28,166 nt of DNA from a virus. Every line of letters begins with the position of its first letter. The first letter of the stretch is position 1. This document shows, in pieces, positions 19,636 to 26,153 of the stretch. The notes under the pieces were generated by a model. That model was not told the origin of the DNA. It did no database searches and worked only from the letters and a program-made list of their open reading frames with translations. The position numbers were made by a program, and so were the translations under genes. The stretch is taken from positions 1 through 28,166 of the IMG/VR virus record IMGVR_UViG_3300023174_000525; one strand, 5' to 3'.

Positions 19636-19711
19636 TGGTAGTCCCGACAGGATTCGAACCCGTTCCTCAACCGTTATGAGCGACTCGTGCTGACCATTAC
19701 ACCACAGGACC
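19636..19711 (-). tRNA. tRNA with CAT anticodon: elongator Met or Ile2
   Basis: 76 nt with encoded CCA. Acceptor GGTCCTG/CGGGACT pairs (two wobbles), D-arm GTGT/GCAC, anticodon loop CTCATAA, T-arm ACGGG-TTCGAAT-CCTGT. The acceptor pairs C4-G69 and C5-G68 are those that TilS recognises in tRNA-Ile2, whereas E. coli elongator tRNA-Met has U-A and A-U there. Ile2 (reading ATA after lysidine modification) is therefore possible. Confidence 0.85.
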
Positions 19712-19716
19712 ATGAT

Positions 19717-19902
19717 CTATTCTACTTCACTATAGCTATCTGGCTTTAAGCCACCAATGATTAACTCTTCGTCATATTTCTTACGCGCTTCAAATGCTTC
19801 TTCATACGTATCATAAGTCTCGAGGATGCCGTATGAGTTCTTATCTTTAGCCATTCGAATCACCGAGTATGTAAGCTTACCCATGATATTAGTACGCATC
19901 AT
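19717..19902 (-). CDS. Hypothetical 61-residue protein
   Basis: MMRTNIMGKLTYSVIRMAKD...YEEAFEARKKYDEELII. The core GILETYDTYEEAFEARKKYD is a strand followed by a helix, a layout recurring in several small proteins of this region (25206-25737). Start uncertain among ATG 19902, 19899 and 19884; GGAG favours the second. It lies between the two tRNA genes, 6 bases from tRNA-Met/Ile2. Function unknown. Confidence 0.65.
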   Translation of the reverse strand: MMRTNIMGKLTYSVIRMAKDKNSYGILETYDTYEEAFEARKKYDEELIIGGLKPDSYSEVE

Positions 19903-19916
19903 ACTCCTTGTTATGT

Positions 19917-19990
19917 TGGATCCCAGAGATGGATTCGAACCACCATAAACAGATTCAGAGTCTGCGGTCCTACCATTAGACGATCCGGGA
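19917..19990 (-). tRNA. tRNA-Gln (anticodon CTG)
   Basis: 74 nt with encoded CCA. Acceptor TCCCGGA/TCTGGGA, starting with the weak U1-A72 pair typical of tRNA-Gln; anticodon stem CAGA/TCTG with loop CTCTGAA; T-arm GGTGG-TTCGAAT-CCATC. It reads CAG. Confidence 0.92.
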
Positions 19991-19991
19991 A

Positions 19992-20258
19992 CTATTCTTC
20001 TTCAGTATACACTATCCAACCTGAATTGTCAACACAAGATCTTAGCTTCTCGATGAGTCTCTCTACGATTGGCTTATGGAATGGATTTGCTAACTCGTCA
20101 TTGACTAAGAGAAGATCTTCTAGAGTCATGGCGTAGGCGAAAGCGTCGCCCTGTGTGATGAATAGACCGGCTATAGCACCGTCCATCTCGGCTGGACCAG
20201 ACTCTACGACTTCTTCATAGTAGATCTTAACTCTGTTTGAATTTTCGCTCGAGCTCAT
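19992..20258 (-). CDS. Hypothetical 88-residue acidic protein
   Basis: MSSSENSNRVKIYYEEVVES..., with a Gly/Ala-rich centre (MDGAIAGLFITQGDAFAYAM) and helical C-terminus. It starts within the 3' end of the upstream 57-residue gene (32-base overlap) and has a weak ribosome site, so coupling is likely. It ends 1 base before tRNA-Gln. No family recognised. Confidence 0.65.
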   Translation of the reverse strand: MSSSENSNRVKIYYEEVVESGPAEMDGAIAGLFITQGDAFAYAMTLEDLLLVNDELANPFHKPIVERLIEKLRSCVDNSGWIVYTEEE

Positions 20259-20400
20259 GAATTCGACTCTTCATGTAAGTAATAACTGTATCTATACTTT
20301 CTTGTATGCCGTCGTTACCGTTTGTCAGTATCTGTCCTTGTTCTAAGCTTGATACTTCATGCCGAAAAGCGGCAAGCATGTGATAGTCGATCGAATTCAT
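20227..20400 (-). CDS. Hypothetical 57-residue helical protein
   Basis: MNSIDYHMLAAFRHEVSSLE...ESIDTVITYMKSRIHELERK: two helices, the second coiled-coil-like. Its ATG shares a base with the upstream stop (TAATG at 20400), indicating translational coupling. No ribosome site of its own. Unrecognised. Confidence 0.58.
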   Translation of the reverse strand: MNSIDYHMLAAFRHEVSSLEQGQILTNGNDGIQESIDTVITYMKSRIHELERKFKQS

Positions 20401-20555
20401 TACCAATGTCTTATTACTCCAGCTATGATAAACATGTTAGTAGTTATGTAAGACAAGACGATGATGGTCCTGATAATCGCGACTCTATCAGCCTTGTCGT
20501 CTTCTGAATGGGCCTTGTCGCCGATGGCCTTACACCAGTAGTACCACAGATTCAT
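20400..20555 (-). CDS. 51-residue single-span membrane protein
   Basis: MNLWYYWCKAIGDKAHSEDD, then RVAIIRTIIVLSYITTNMFI as a membrane span near the C-terminus. It starts 4 bases after the stop of the two-span membrane gene upstream (TAAGATCATG), so it probably depends on that gene for translation. The longer frame to 20603 begins with GTG inside that gene and lacks support. Function unknown. Confidence 0.62.
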   Translation of the reverse strand: MNLWYYWCKAIGDKAHSEDDKADRVAIIRTIIVLSYITTNMFIIAGVIRHW

Positions 20556-20559
20556 GATC

Positions 20560-20739
20560 TTACGGCCAGTACTTATGTGCGCAATAAGAGCCGGCAGAAG
20601 CACACAACGTAGCTACTACGTAGACTTTATAGAAAGAAATTGCAATGAAGAAGTTAATCATCATGGCCGCACTAAAAATGACTATCATTAAAGCAGCAAA
20701 TACTATTAACCATACTGGAATGAACTCATATCGAATCAC
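20560..20739 (-). CDS. 59-residue two-span membrane protein, GTG start
   Basis: Reads (GTG)IRYEFIPVWLIVFAALMIVI..., with two hydrophobic segments (about 8-24 and 26-50) and a polar end CAHKYWP. The GTG at 20739 is chosen because a very strong ribosome site AGGAGG lies 5 nt upstream; no ATG fits it. It heads a small run of membrane mini-genes. Unrecognised; might act at the host inner membrane. Confidence 0.68.
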   Translation of the reverse strand: MIRYEFIPVWLIVFAALMIVIFSAAMMINFFIAISFYKVYVVATLCASAGSYCAHKYWP

Positions 20740-20754
20740 TATGTCCTCCTATTA

Positions 20755-20937
20755 TTACACGGGGAAGGTCCGAACGTTCTGACCCTTGCCGTTCGAGACG
20801 TAGATGTGCTTTCCACGCTGAATCGACACGGTATCACCGGTATAAGACTTGAGCTCACCCGGAATAGTGGTCAAGACATTGCCGTCAGCTCCGTAGACGT
20901 ATACCTGATTTCCACGCTGAATGGCTGTCGCGATCAT
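20755..20937 (-). CDS. 60-residue protein with an internal beta repeat
   Basis: Two copies of one unit: AIQRGNQVYVYGADGNVLTT (about 5-24) and SIQRGKHIYVSNGKGQNVRT (about 38-57). Each is two short strands around a Gly-rich turn, like a pair of small beta-propeller or SH3-like blades. AGGA lies 9 nt before ATG 20937. It overlaps nothing and ends before the AGGAGG site of the next gene. Small phage protein, role unknown. Confidence 0.75.
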   Translation of the reverse strand: MIATAIQRGNQVYVYGADGNVLTTIPGELKSYTGDTVSIQRGKHIYVSNGKGQNVRTFPV

Positions 20938-20941
20938 GACA

Positions 20942-21205
20942 TTAAGTCCTCTTGCTATGATGTAGAGAATTTAGATAGTCAATGAAGTCGTTGTCTTCAT
21001 AGGTGACCATGAGCTTCTTCAGGAGCATCAACTCATCCTGCCGAAGCGCGTGCTCATTTGGCTGACGATCTACTGATTCAATTTGATTCCGAGCATCCCA
21101 TATAGGATCCACTGAACTACCTAGAAACGGCCGGATGCGTTCACCGTCAAACGGATGAGTCACATTGAGAATAGCCGTCTTAAGACTCTGATATTCTTTT
21201 GTCAT
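20942..21205 (-). CDS. Hypothetical 87-residue protein
   Basis: MTKEYQSLKTAILNVTHPFD..., a soluble charged protein with a helical C-terminal half (RQDELMLLKKLMVTYEDNDF). ATG overlaps the upstream stop (TAATG at 21205). Unrecognised. Confidence 0.68.
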   Translation of the reverse strand: MTKEYQSLKTAILNVTHPFDGERIRPFLGSSVDPIWDARNQIESVDRQPNEHALRQDELMLLKKLMVTYEDNDFIDYLNSLHHSKRT

Positions 21206-21396
21206 TAGAGCACCTGATGACGGTCGACACGATACTTATACTCAGCCGGATCATTGATCTCACGCTCGGCATCGGCATAGTCATATGCATCATGAGCGTC
21301 GTTGAACACTTTGAGCACGTTGTCGATACTCAGGTCGTCGACGATCTCGGTCATCGTCACGATGTACACGTACTTCTTTTCGAAAATTGTCGTCAT
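21205..21396 (-). CDS. Hypothetical 63-residue protein
   Basis: From ATG 21396 (GGAAG 5 nt upstream), MTTIFEKKYVYIVTMTEIVD..., a strand then an acidic helix with DAYDYADAEREI. A TGTACT/TATAAT promoter lies 52-79 bp upstream inside the 29-residue frame. The strand-helix layout with a DAY/EAY-type helix resembles the proteins at 25206-25737 and 19717-19902. Function unknown. Confidence 0.68.
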   Translation of the reverse strand: MTTIFEKKYVYIVTMTEIVDDLSIDNVLKVFNDAHDAYDYADAEREINDPAEYKYRVDRHQVL

Positions 21397-21398
21397 GG

Positions 21399-21488
21399 TC
21401 ACTTCCAGTCGTTAAAGCCTGCGATAATCCAATACACTCCTAGAGTGATTATACCACAAGAGGCGGCAAAGTACATAAGATTAATCAT
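21399..21488 (-). CDS. 29-residue membrane peptide
   Basis: MINLMYFAASCGIITLGVYW then IIAGFNDWK: one hydrophobic span. Its ATG overlaps the upstream stop (ATGA at 21488-21485), and AAGAAG precedes it; the stop lies 2 bases before the next gene. The same DNA contains a promoter, so coding could be incidental, but the coupling makes a gene plausible. Confidence 0.5.
   Translation of the reverse strand: MINLMYFAASCGIITLGVYWIIAGFNDWK
21448..21475 (-). promoter_or_regulatory. TGTACA-class promoter variant
   Basis: Minus strand TGTACT (21475-21470), 16-bp spacer, extended -10 TGG-TATAAT (-10 at 21453-21448). No CGAAAATA box upstream. Same spacing and -10 as the promoter at 22671-22698. Confidence 0.62.
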
Positions 21489-21682
21489 GGCTTCTTGATT
21501 CCTAAGACGTAGTTCTCAGCGGCGTCTGCGGCGTACTGAAGAGTGTTGTCAGGAAAGTCTTCTTGACCGACGGGATCATCGCCCTCATACATCCGTATGC
21601 TAGGAATACCATCGATAAGAATCACTTCTGCGGTCTTAGTTCGATCGTCTGACACGAACTTGGTGACTTTAACTTCTTTCAT
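21485..21682 (-). CDS. Hypothetical 65-residue protein
   Basis: MKEVKVTKFVSDDRTKTAEV..., a beta-rich start (strand-turn-strand with LIDGIPSIRMYEGD) and a helical end. ATG overlaps the stop of the coiled-coil gene upstream (ATGA). Looks like a compact alpha/beta fold; unrecognised. Confidence 0.68.
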   Translation of the reverse strand: MKEVKVTKFVSDDRTKTAEVILIDGIPSIRMYEGDDPVGQEDFPDNTLQYAADAAENYVLGIKKP

Positions 21683-21951
21683 AGGTCTAGATCCTCTTGT
21701 CTCTTGTCTCGAGCCGCGTAGTAGCGCTCGAGCTCTTCCGGGTCACCAGCGGCTTCTTCCGCGAGAGCCTCTTCGAGCTCATCTTCTAAGTCGTAGATCT
21801 CTTCTTCGAGACGTTCTACGGCATCTTCTGCATTGTCAAATGAGTCTTGAGCGCGCTCGAGCTCGTCGTAACAGTAGTCTCGCGTGTACTCAGCATCTTT
21901 AAGCTCTTTTTGGAGCCGTTCTAGCCGCTCCTTGAGCTCTTCACTCTTCAT
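21679..21951 (-). CDS. 90-residue acidic coiled-coil protein
   Basis: From ATG 21951 (AGGA upstream; the open frame to 22095 is the antisense-like extension across another gene). Nearly all heptad-patterned: ELKERLERLQKELKDAEYTR, then ERLEEEIYDLEDELEEALAE, very rich in Glu. It overlaps the upstream gene by 11 bases. Probably an oligomerising helical protein; function unknown. Confidence 0.75.
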   Translation of the reverse strand: MKSEELKERLERLQKELKDAEYTRDYCYDELERAQDSFDNAEDAVERLEEEIYDLEDELEEALAEEAAGDPEELERYYAARDKRQEDLDL

Positions 21952-22138
21952 TGACGTCCTGCTCCCAGTAGCGCACGTAGAAGTGCTTGCCGTAAGAGTC
22001 GACTTCAGCCTGCGGATAGCCATTCTCAACGAGCCAAGGGATGACACTGACGCCATCCTGACGAAGCTCCGCCGGCATGGGCCGAGGAAAGCCATACTTC
22101 CACCCAGAGGGCGGGTCTACCATGATCATCTTAGCCAT
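21941..22138 (-). CDS. 65-residue protein with VDPPSGWKYGFP motif
   Basis: MAKMIMVDPPSGWKYGFPRP..., a Pro/Gly/aromatic N-terminus that I have seen in small conserved phage proteins, followed by a helix (VIPWLVENGYPQAEV) and a strand (HFYVRYWEQD). Function unknown. It starts 1 base after the upstream stop. Confidence 0.72.
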   Translation of the reverse strand: MAKMIMVDPPSGWKYGFPRPMPAELRQDGVSVIPWLVENGYPQAEVDSYGKHFYVRYWEQDVNEE

Positions 22139-22139
22139 A

Positions 22140-22331
22140 TCAGTTCACGTCCAGTGGAAGGGTTGAGTCATTGTAAGTGCGATACTTGTCGTATGTATTA
22201 TCGAGCGTGGCCTTATACTTGCCGACTAGCTCGGGGCAGGTGACCGCCACAATGAATAGAATCGCGATGATGGTACGAAAGCCGACGTCCATACCCCATA
22301 CTACGTGCTCGATCTTCTCAATTAGATCCAT
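22140..22331 (-). CDS. 63-residue single-span membrane protein
   Basis: MDLIEKIEHVVWGMDVGFRT then IIAILFIVAVTCPELVG as the membrane span, with a polar C-terminal tail. It overlaps the upstream gene by 14 bases. Unrecognised. Confidence 0.68.
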   Translation of the reverse strand: MDLIEKIEHVVWGMDVGFRTIIAILFIVAVTCPELVGKYKATLDNTYDKYRTYNDSTLPLDVN

Positions 22332-22503
22332 AGTTCTTCTCCAGTGTCTCCAGTGCTACGATCTGGTCATCTGCTTCTTCTAGCAGAGCCGTCTCCTTGA
22401 TCATATCTACACGCATCTGATTGTATACGAGAGTAGTCTGTACGAGCATCTTCGCGATGTTATCCCTGCGCTTGATCAGCGTAGCCATCTTGTCAGATCT
22501 CAT
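22318..22503 (-). CDS. 61-residue helical protein
   Basis: MRSDKMATLIKRRDNIAKML...LEEADDQIVALETLEKNY: a helical hairpin or coiled coil. Start either ATG 22503 or ATG 22488; a GGAG lies 9 nt before the first. It overlaps the upstream gene by 11 bases. Unrecognised. Confidence 0.65.
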   Translation of the reverse strand: MRSDKMATLIKRRDNIAKMLVQTTLVYNQMRVDMIKETALLEEADDQIVALETLEKNYGSN

Positions 22504-22642
22504 TCTTACATTCTCCCATCAGACTGACTAGAACGATGCGGGCAATACTCTCGACGCGATCTCGACTATGATCATAACCAGTCATGTCGTCGATGATATT
22601 GGCTATCAGATGCTCGAGCTCAGTGATTCTTTCAGTTGTCAT
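22493..22642 (-). CDS. 49-residue helical protein
   Basis: From ATG 22642, MTTERITELEHLIANIIDDM..., with GGAA 7 nt upstream. The longer open frame to 22699 would include the promoter at 22671-22698 and is not used. First gene of a TGTACA-class unit. Helical, unrecognised. Confidence 0.65.
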   Translation of the reverse strand: MTTERITELEHLIANIIDDMTGYDHSRDRVESIARIVLVSLMGECKNEI

Positions 22643-22670
22643 CTTCATATTCCATTGTTTGGTAAAGACT

Positions 22671-22710
22671 ATTATACCATGTTGAACGCAGATGTACATA
22701 GTTATTTACG
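22671..22710 (-). promoter_or_regulatory. TGTACA-class promoter with CGTAAATA box
   Basis: Minus strand CGTAAATA (22710-22703), TGTACA (22698-22693), 16-bp spacer, extended -10 TGG-TATAAT (-10 at 22676-22671). Confidence 0.82.
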
Positions 22711-22718
22711 GATTGAGA

Positions 22719-23003
22719 TCAGAACTTCTTATAATCTCCACCATTCGAAGACTCATGCCACTCCTTGGGCTTCACCGGAGGAGACTGTTCTCGCTGGTGA
22801 AACCAAAGATCCTCCTGAAACCGATGATTGCGCTCCTTGATGTTATTAAGAGTTCGTTCATGCGATTCATGTATAGCCATGCCTACAGCCCACGTTACAT
22901 AGAATAGAGCACTACAGAAGCAAGCGAAAGCCAGATCTTTATCGACCTTACTCGCGCCCCAGATGACGAACGGAAGCGCCAAACACACGACAAATCTATT
23001 CAT
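22719..23003 (-). CDS. 94-residue membrane protein with two spans
   Basis: MNRFVVCLALPFVIWGASKV, then DLAFACFCSALFYVTWAVGM: two hydrophobic segments separated by a short charged loop, followed by a long polar tail (residues about 45-94, His/Gln/Lys-rich). ATG overlaps the phosphoesterase stop (TAATG at 23003), so both are made together. Function unknown. Confidence 0.72.
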   Translation of the reverse strand: MNRFVVCLALPFVIWGASKVDKDLAFACFCSALFYVTWAVGMAIHESHERTLNNIKERNHRFQEDLWFHQREQSPPVKPKEWHESSNGGDYKKF

Positions 23004-23602
23004 TACATGATCCTCTCATTTCCAGAGCGAAAACCGACCTCTCCACCCTCTGCTCTTATCTTCTTGATGACGTCTTCGAAGAGAATTGGAGCGAAATTAG
23101 TCTGTTCTACGCACACACAGTGATATCTAGGGTCAATTTTATCAGAATAGAGCACATTTCCGCTCTTGGCGTCGACTCCACGCGCTTTCTTGACGCGATT
23201 CGTGTGTAGATGACCATGAATGTTGACTCCGAAGCGCCCCAGAGACTCGGAATGGACCGGAATGTGACTCAAGATCATCCCGTTCATCACGTGATAGCCT
23301 CGGAGCGATCGAAAGTGCTCGAGATAGAGCTCGTCAGCGAAGATATCGTGATTTCCGCGTATCAAGACCTTGTCTCCGTTGAGTCGACCGAGCGTCTTGA
23401 GCGCTTTTTTGTTGATTACGACGTCTCCGAGGTGATATACCTTGTCGTTTGGCTTGACTACCGCGTTCCAGTTAGCCACGAGAGCCTCGTCCATCTCATT
23501 AGGATCATCCCAGGGGCGCACCGGCGCTCCATCCGCAGTGGTGAACTTACAGATGTTAGCGTGGCCGAAGTGCGTATCAGACGTCAAGAAGACACTAGGC
23601 AT
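23003..23602 (-). CDS. Calcineurin-like metallophosphoesterase
   Basis: 199 residues with a complete metal site: D9-x-H11 (SDTHFGH), GD60 (YHLGDVV), GNH85D (RGNHDIF), H112 (LSHIPVH) and GH130-x-H132. The SDTHFGHANI opening and short length match phage and bacterial phosphoesterases of the YfcE/MJ0936-like group, distinct from the PlcP-like enzyme at 17173. Substrate unknown; phosphodiesters, nucleotide signals or RNA ends are candidates. GAGG lies 5 nt before ATG 23602. Confidence 0.88.
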   Translation of the reverse strand: MPSVFLTSDTHFGHANICKFTTADGAPVRPWDDPNEMDEALVANWNAVVKPNDKVYHLGDVVINKKALKTLGRLNGDKVLIRGNHDIFADELYLEHFRSLRGYHVMNGMILSHIPVHSESLGRFGVNIHGHLHTNRVKKARGVDAKSGNVLYSDKIDPRYHCVCVEQTNFAPILFEDVIKKIRAEGGEVGFRSGNERIM

Positions 23603-23609
23603 GGAAACC

Positions 23610-23843
23610 TCATACGATAGTTACACGAGTGATTCTTACGAGACAGTTAGGCGCCGCATAGTGGACGCGAAGCTCAGGATGAGCCTTGTCGTCGTCCTCT
23701 AAGAACCTTATCGTCGCTGTCTTATCATTTATAGCGAGGACTCGAGCGCGCTTTAGGACGCGCTTGCCGCCCGGAGGAGACACGGCAGCGACGCTGTCGC
23801 CTACCTCGAGGTCAGTACCTAAGAAGTCTTTCATTTTATGCAT
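23610..23843 (-). CDS. 77-residue protein, SH3-like beta fold
   Basis: From ATG 23843 (GAGGA 6 nt upstream), MHKMKDFLGTDLEVGDSVAA..., with strands PGGKRVLKRARVLAINDKTA and TIRFLEDD. The pattern L-x-V-GD-x-V...L-x-R-A-x-V is that of small barrel (KOW/SH3-like) domains. A second ATG is at 23834. It overlaps the upstream gene by 8 bases. Role unknown, nucleic-acid or protein binding possible. Confidence 0.68.
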   Translation of the reverse strand: MHKMKDFLGTDLEVGDSVAAVSPPGGKRVLKRARVLAINDKTATIRFLEDDDKAHPELRVHYAAPNCLVRITRVTIV

Positions 23844-24180
23844 CTTCGTTCCTCTCGTAGTATGGACAACCCATGAACTTCCAGGCCTTCTCGAAGAAGT
23901 CCTCGATGTCATAGACGTATGTGTCTGGCTCGACCAAGTACGTCATGTTGACGACTGGCATGGAGTGTTTATTGTTGCCGGCTCGGTACTGCACCATCGG
24001 CTGAAAGTGATACGTGTAGGGATCCTCGTGAGGATACGCCGGAAACACGTCCACCGAGATGAAGTACCTGATACCAGCCTCGTCCTCTATCGTCTTTTGC
24101 AAGAGGAAGAGAGCGGCCCGAGACATCGGTACTGGATACTGCTTGTATCCGTTCTTCTTAAAAGATTCATAAGTCAGCAT
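23836..24180 (-). CDS. Hypothetical 114-residue protein
   Basis: MLTYESFKKNGYKQYPVPMS..., a soluble alpha/beta protein with a beta-rich middle (GIRYFISVDVFPA, YTYHFQPMVQYRAG) and aromatic C-terminus (KAWKFMGCPYYERN). GGAG lies 6 nt before ATG 24180. The layout suggests a substrate-like beta-sheet protein, unrecognised. Confidence 0.72.
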   Translation of the reverse strand: MLTYESFKKNGYKQYPVPMSRAALFLLQKTIEDEAGIRYFISVDVFPAYPHEDPYTYHFQPMVQYRAGNNKHSMPVVNMTYLVEPDTYVYDIEDFFEKAWKFMGCPYYERNEDA

Positions 24181-24189
24181 GATCTTCTC

Positions 24190-24456
24190 CTAAGAGGGCG
24201 TGTACTTACGACGAGTGGGATCAGTATCCCTAAAGACCGCGATCCCGTCGATGTAGCGGACGCCGGGAGTCACGTCGACGTCCAAGCTATCAGGCGACAG
24301 GTACATGTACCCGTTATAGGCACCTGCCTCAAACAGAGCTGACTCCAGGAGAGTGATGAGGCCGTGGCGCTCGTCGCGTGACGACTCGGGATGCTTCAAC
24401 ACGTAGTTCACTTCATCCACGAGAAAGTTGGTAGTGACGTAGTGCGTCTTACTCAT
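24190..24456 (-). CDS. Hypothetical 88-residue protein
   Basis: From ATG 24456 (MSKTHYVTTNFLVDEVNYVL...), GGAGG 5 nt upstream; the open frame to 24492 extends into the upstream gene and is not needed. Helical N-terminal half with acidic/charged residues (HPESSRDERHGLITLLESAL) and a beta-like C-terminus (VRYIDGIAVFRDTD). Unrecognised. Confidence 0.7.
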   Translation of the reverse strand: MSKTHYVTTNFLVDEVNYVLKHPESSRDERHGLITLLESALFEAGAYNGYMYLSPDSLDVDVTPGVRYIDGIAVFRDTDPTRRKYTPS

Positions 24457-24457
24457 C

Positions 24458-24712
24458 TTAAGCCTCCCAGGGCCGACGCGTGTCGGCATCAAAGAACTCT
24501 ACGACTTGGCCCTTGAGCGAGCAGAGCTCAGTAGAGAGCTCGTCGTTCTCCAGCGTGCGCTCTTCGAGTTCGTTAAAGAGAATACCGACTTCTTTCTGAA
24601 GGTACGAGATCTCAGCCTTGTACTCTTCCTCGAGAGCCTTCTGCAGCTGCATCTGCATGCGAAGAAACTGAATCTCTTCTAACTGCATGGCGATGATTTC
24701 ATTCTTAGTCAT
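24458..24712 (-). CDS. 84-residue coiled-coil protein
   Basis: MTKNEIIAMQLEEIQFLRMQ..., continuous heptads through residue about 65 (KALEEEYKAEISYLQKEVGI, ELEERTLENDELSTEL). Probably a dimeric or trimeric rod. Starts 1 base after the upstream stop. Function unknown. Confidence 0.72.
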   Translation of the reverse strand: MTKNEIIAMQLEEIQFLRMQMQLQKALEEEYKAEISYLQKEVGILFNELEERTLENDELSTELCSLKGQVVEFFDADTRRPWEA

Positions 24713-24713
24713 C

Positions 24714-24986
24714 TCAGAGGACCTTTCCGTCGAGAGTGAAGGCCTTGGCCTCGCGATCGAACACCAGGATCCCGTCGTCCATGAGGATCTGCAGAGGAGC
24801 AGTACCCTTCAGGCGAAGGAAGTAGGAGTCGGGATCGTAGTGCTTGACCAGAGCGGCCATGAACTTGGCCCGAGTGACCGGACCGCGGTACTTGAAGCGA
24901 GCCACGAACCGGCGGTCCTGCCCGTAAGTCAGGTAGCCGCCGTGATAGTCGAAGAGGCTCTTGTCGAAGCGATTCGCGTTTTCCAT
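24714..24986 (-). CDS. Hypothetical 90-residue protein
   Basis: From ATG 24986, MENANRFDKSLFDYHGGYLT..., with GGAG 9 nt upstream. The frame contains alternating strand and helix (RRFVARFKYRGPVTRAKFMA, then ALVKHYDPDSYFLRLKG and ILMDDGILVFDREA), an alpha/beta layout. First gene of a TGTACA-class unit that shares leader sequence with the 38-residue gene at 2314. Likely an early protein. Unrecognised. Confidence 0.74.
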   Translation of the reverse strand: MENANRFDKSLFDYHGGYLTYGQDRRFVARFKYRGPVTRAKFMAALVKHYDPDSYFLRLKGTAPLQILMDDGILVFDREAKAFTLDGKVL

Positions 24987-25014
24987 GATGTGTGTCTCCG
25001 TTTCCATTAAGACT

Positions 25015-25043
25015 ATCTTAACAAAAAGAAAGAGGGATGTACA
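25015..25043 (-). promoter_or_regulatory. TGTACA-class promoter
   Basis: Minus strand TGTACA (25043-25038), 17-bp spacer, TGT-TAAGAT (-10 at 25020-25015). The upstream CGAAAATA box is absent or weak. The leader AATGGAAACGGAG matches that after the promoter at 2340-2368. Confidence 0.75.
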
Positions 25044-25062
25044 CAATAAAGTGCACTCCCCC

Positions 25063-25260
25063 CTAGACTATCTCATCCTTGAACGACTCGGACGACAGGC
25101 CGCCCGGTCCGTGATCCTCAGATACGTAGACTTCCGTGACGTAGTGCTTCTGAAGCATCCTCTCTCTTAGTTTCTCGGCGGCCTCGAGAGTTCCTACATA
25201 GAAGTTTACGTATCCGTCCCAGTAGTCGACGTGGACCCGCCAGCGACGGCTCTCACCCAT
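25063..25260 (-). CDS. Hypothetical 65-residue protein
   Basis: MGESRRWRVHVDYWDGYVNF..., a strand pair, then the helix TLEAAEKLRERMLQKH and a strand. GGAG lies 7 nt before ATG 25260, inside the end of the upstream paralogue gene (55-base overlap in a different frame). The strand-strand-helix-strand layout is like the neighbouring proteins. Function unknown. Confidence 0.68.
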   Translation of the reverse strand: MGESRRWRVHVDYWDGYVNFYVGTLEAAEKLRERMLQKHYVTEVYVSEDHGPGGLSSESFKDEIV

Positions 25261-25490
25261 GACGTCTCTCCCTCGTACGGTTGTGGATCCAGCTCGACAT
25301 CGTCTTGATAATCAACCCAGAAGTAATAGTTAGACGGACCAGCACCTAAACTCTCCTGGTGAGTGATGTTTGCTAGCTTGCAGTATGCTTCTGCCTCAGC
25401 CTTGTCGGTGAATACTTTATGCGGAGATCGTGGATGACTTGGCCAAGCATCGATGCCCTGTTTCATTACAACATAAACTGTCTTAGTCAT
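25206..25490 (-). CDS. Tandem paralogue B, ends with GETSWV region
   Basis: 94 residues, MTKTVYVVMKQGIDAWPSHP..., sharing its layout with the next gene: VYVVM start, an (S)PR/HK VF motif, EAEAYCKLANIT, and PYEGETSWVRAV near the end, then a low-complexity Thr/Ser tail (GGSTSTTGTDT) that overlaps another gene. The tail may be a by-product of that overlap. ATG 25490 overlaps the upstream gene. Unknown function. Confidence 0.72.
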   Translation of the reverse strand: MTKTVYVVMKQGIDAWPSHPRSPHKVFTDKAEAEAYCKLANITHQESLGAGPSNYYFWVDYQDDVELDPQPYEGETSWVRAVAGGSTSTTGTDT

Positions 25491-25737
25491 TGTTAGCCTT
25501 CTCTGCTGCTTCTACCCATGATGTTTCCCCTTCAGGCAGTTCTGGATTTAAATAACTGGGGTAGCTATTGACCCACCACCCACTACGATGAGTTGGATCG
25601 GTAATGTTGTTCATGAATTTGCAATATGCCCATGCTTCTTCACAATCGAAGAAAACCGAGCGTGGGTAACGAAGTTCGCTTTCGCCCCACTGATATTTTT
25701 GCATCACTACGTATACGAGCTGATTATTCATAGTCAT
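25483..25737 (-). CDS. Tandem paralogue A, ends with GETSWV region
   Basis: 84 residues: VYVVMQKYQWGE, PRSVFFDCEEAWAYCKFMNN, then LPEGETSWVEAA. About a third of aligned positions match the following gene, so the two arose by duplication. The layout (strand, aromatic turn, helix EAWAYCK, strand) is a small alpha/beta protein. ATG 25737 overlaps the upstream stop (ATGA). Function unknown. Confidence 0.74.
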   Translation of the reverse strand: MTMNNQLVYVVMQKYQWGESELRYPRSVFFDCEEAWAYCKFMNNITDPTHRSGWWVNSYPSYLNPELPEGETSWVEAAEKANND

Positions 25738-26153
25738 TCCAAACTGTCATATTCATAGTCATGCCGATCACCAGTCACGTATCCCTTCCAGAAGCCTAGT
25801 TCTTTTCGAAAGTACTTGTTGTCTCGCTTGAGATCAGCGATCGTTTCTTCTTTCTTTTCGATCTCTTCTTTGAAATCAGCAATTCTCTTTCGTTGCTCCG
25901 CACGTAGATGCTTTATATCCTGTTCAAGCTGATCTTCTCGACCTGCATTGATATCTCTTTCGAAAGAGATCTGCGTCTTGAGCTCAGCGATCTCCTTGTC
26001 CCTCTCAAGAACGAGAGCGATCAGATCATAATACTTCAACTCATTCAATATATCGACAGCCACATACTTATGGAGCATATCATAAGGATGGTCGAAGTAG
26101 TTGGTTAGAACTCCGGCTACGGCTTCTTGTAGATCTGTCATCTTATCGGTCAT
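25734..26153 (-). CDS. 139-residue coiled-coil protein
   Basis: MTDKMTDLQEAVAGVLTNYF..., a helical head (residues 1-48) followed by a long coiled coil (about 49-120, with EIAELKTQISFERDI and KRIADFKEEIEKKEETIADL) and a short tail. ATG overlaps the upstream stop (ATGA at 26153-26150). Unrecognised. Confidence 0.72.
   Translation of the reverse strand: MTDKMTDLQEAVAGVLTNYFDHPYDMLHKYVAVDILNELKYYDLIALVLERDKEIAELKTQISFERDINAGREDQLEQDIKHLRAEQRKRIADFKEEIEKKEETIADLKRDNKYFRKELGFWKGYVTGDRHDYEYDSLE

Noticed and set aside
25040-25062. Terminator at the AGTGCACT palindrome
   Set aside because: The stem is short and no T run follows in the direction of transcription.
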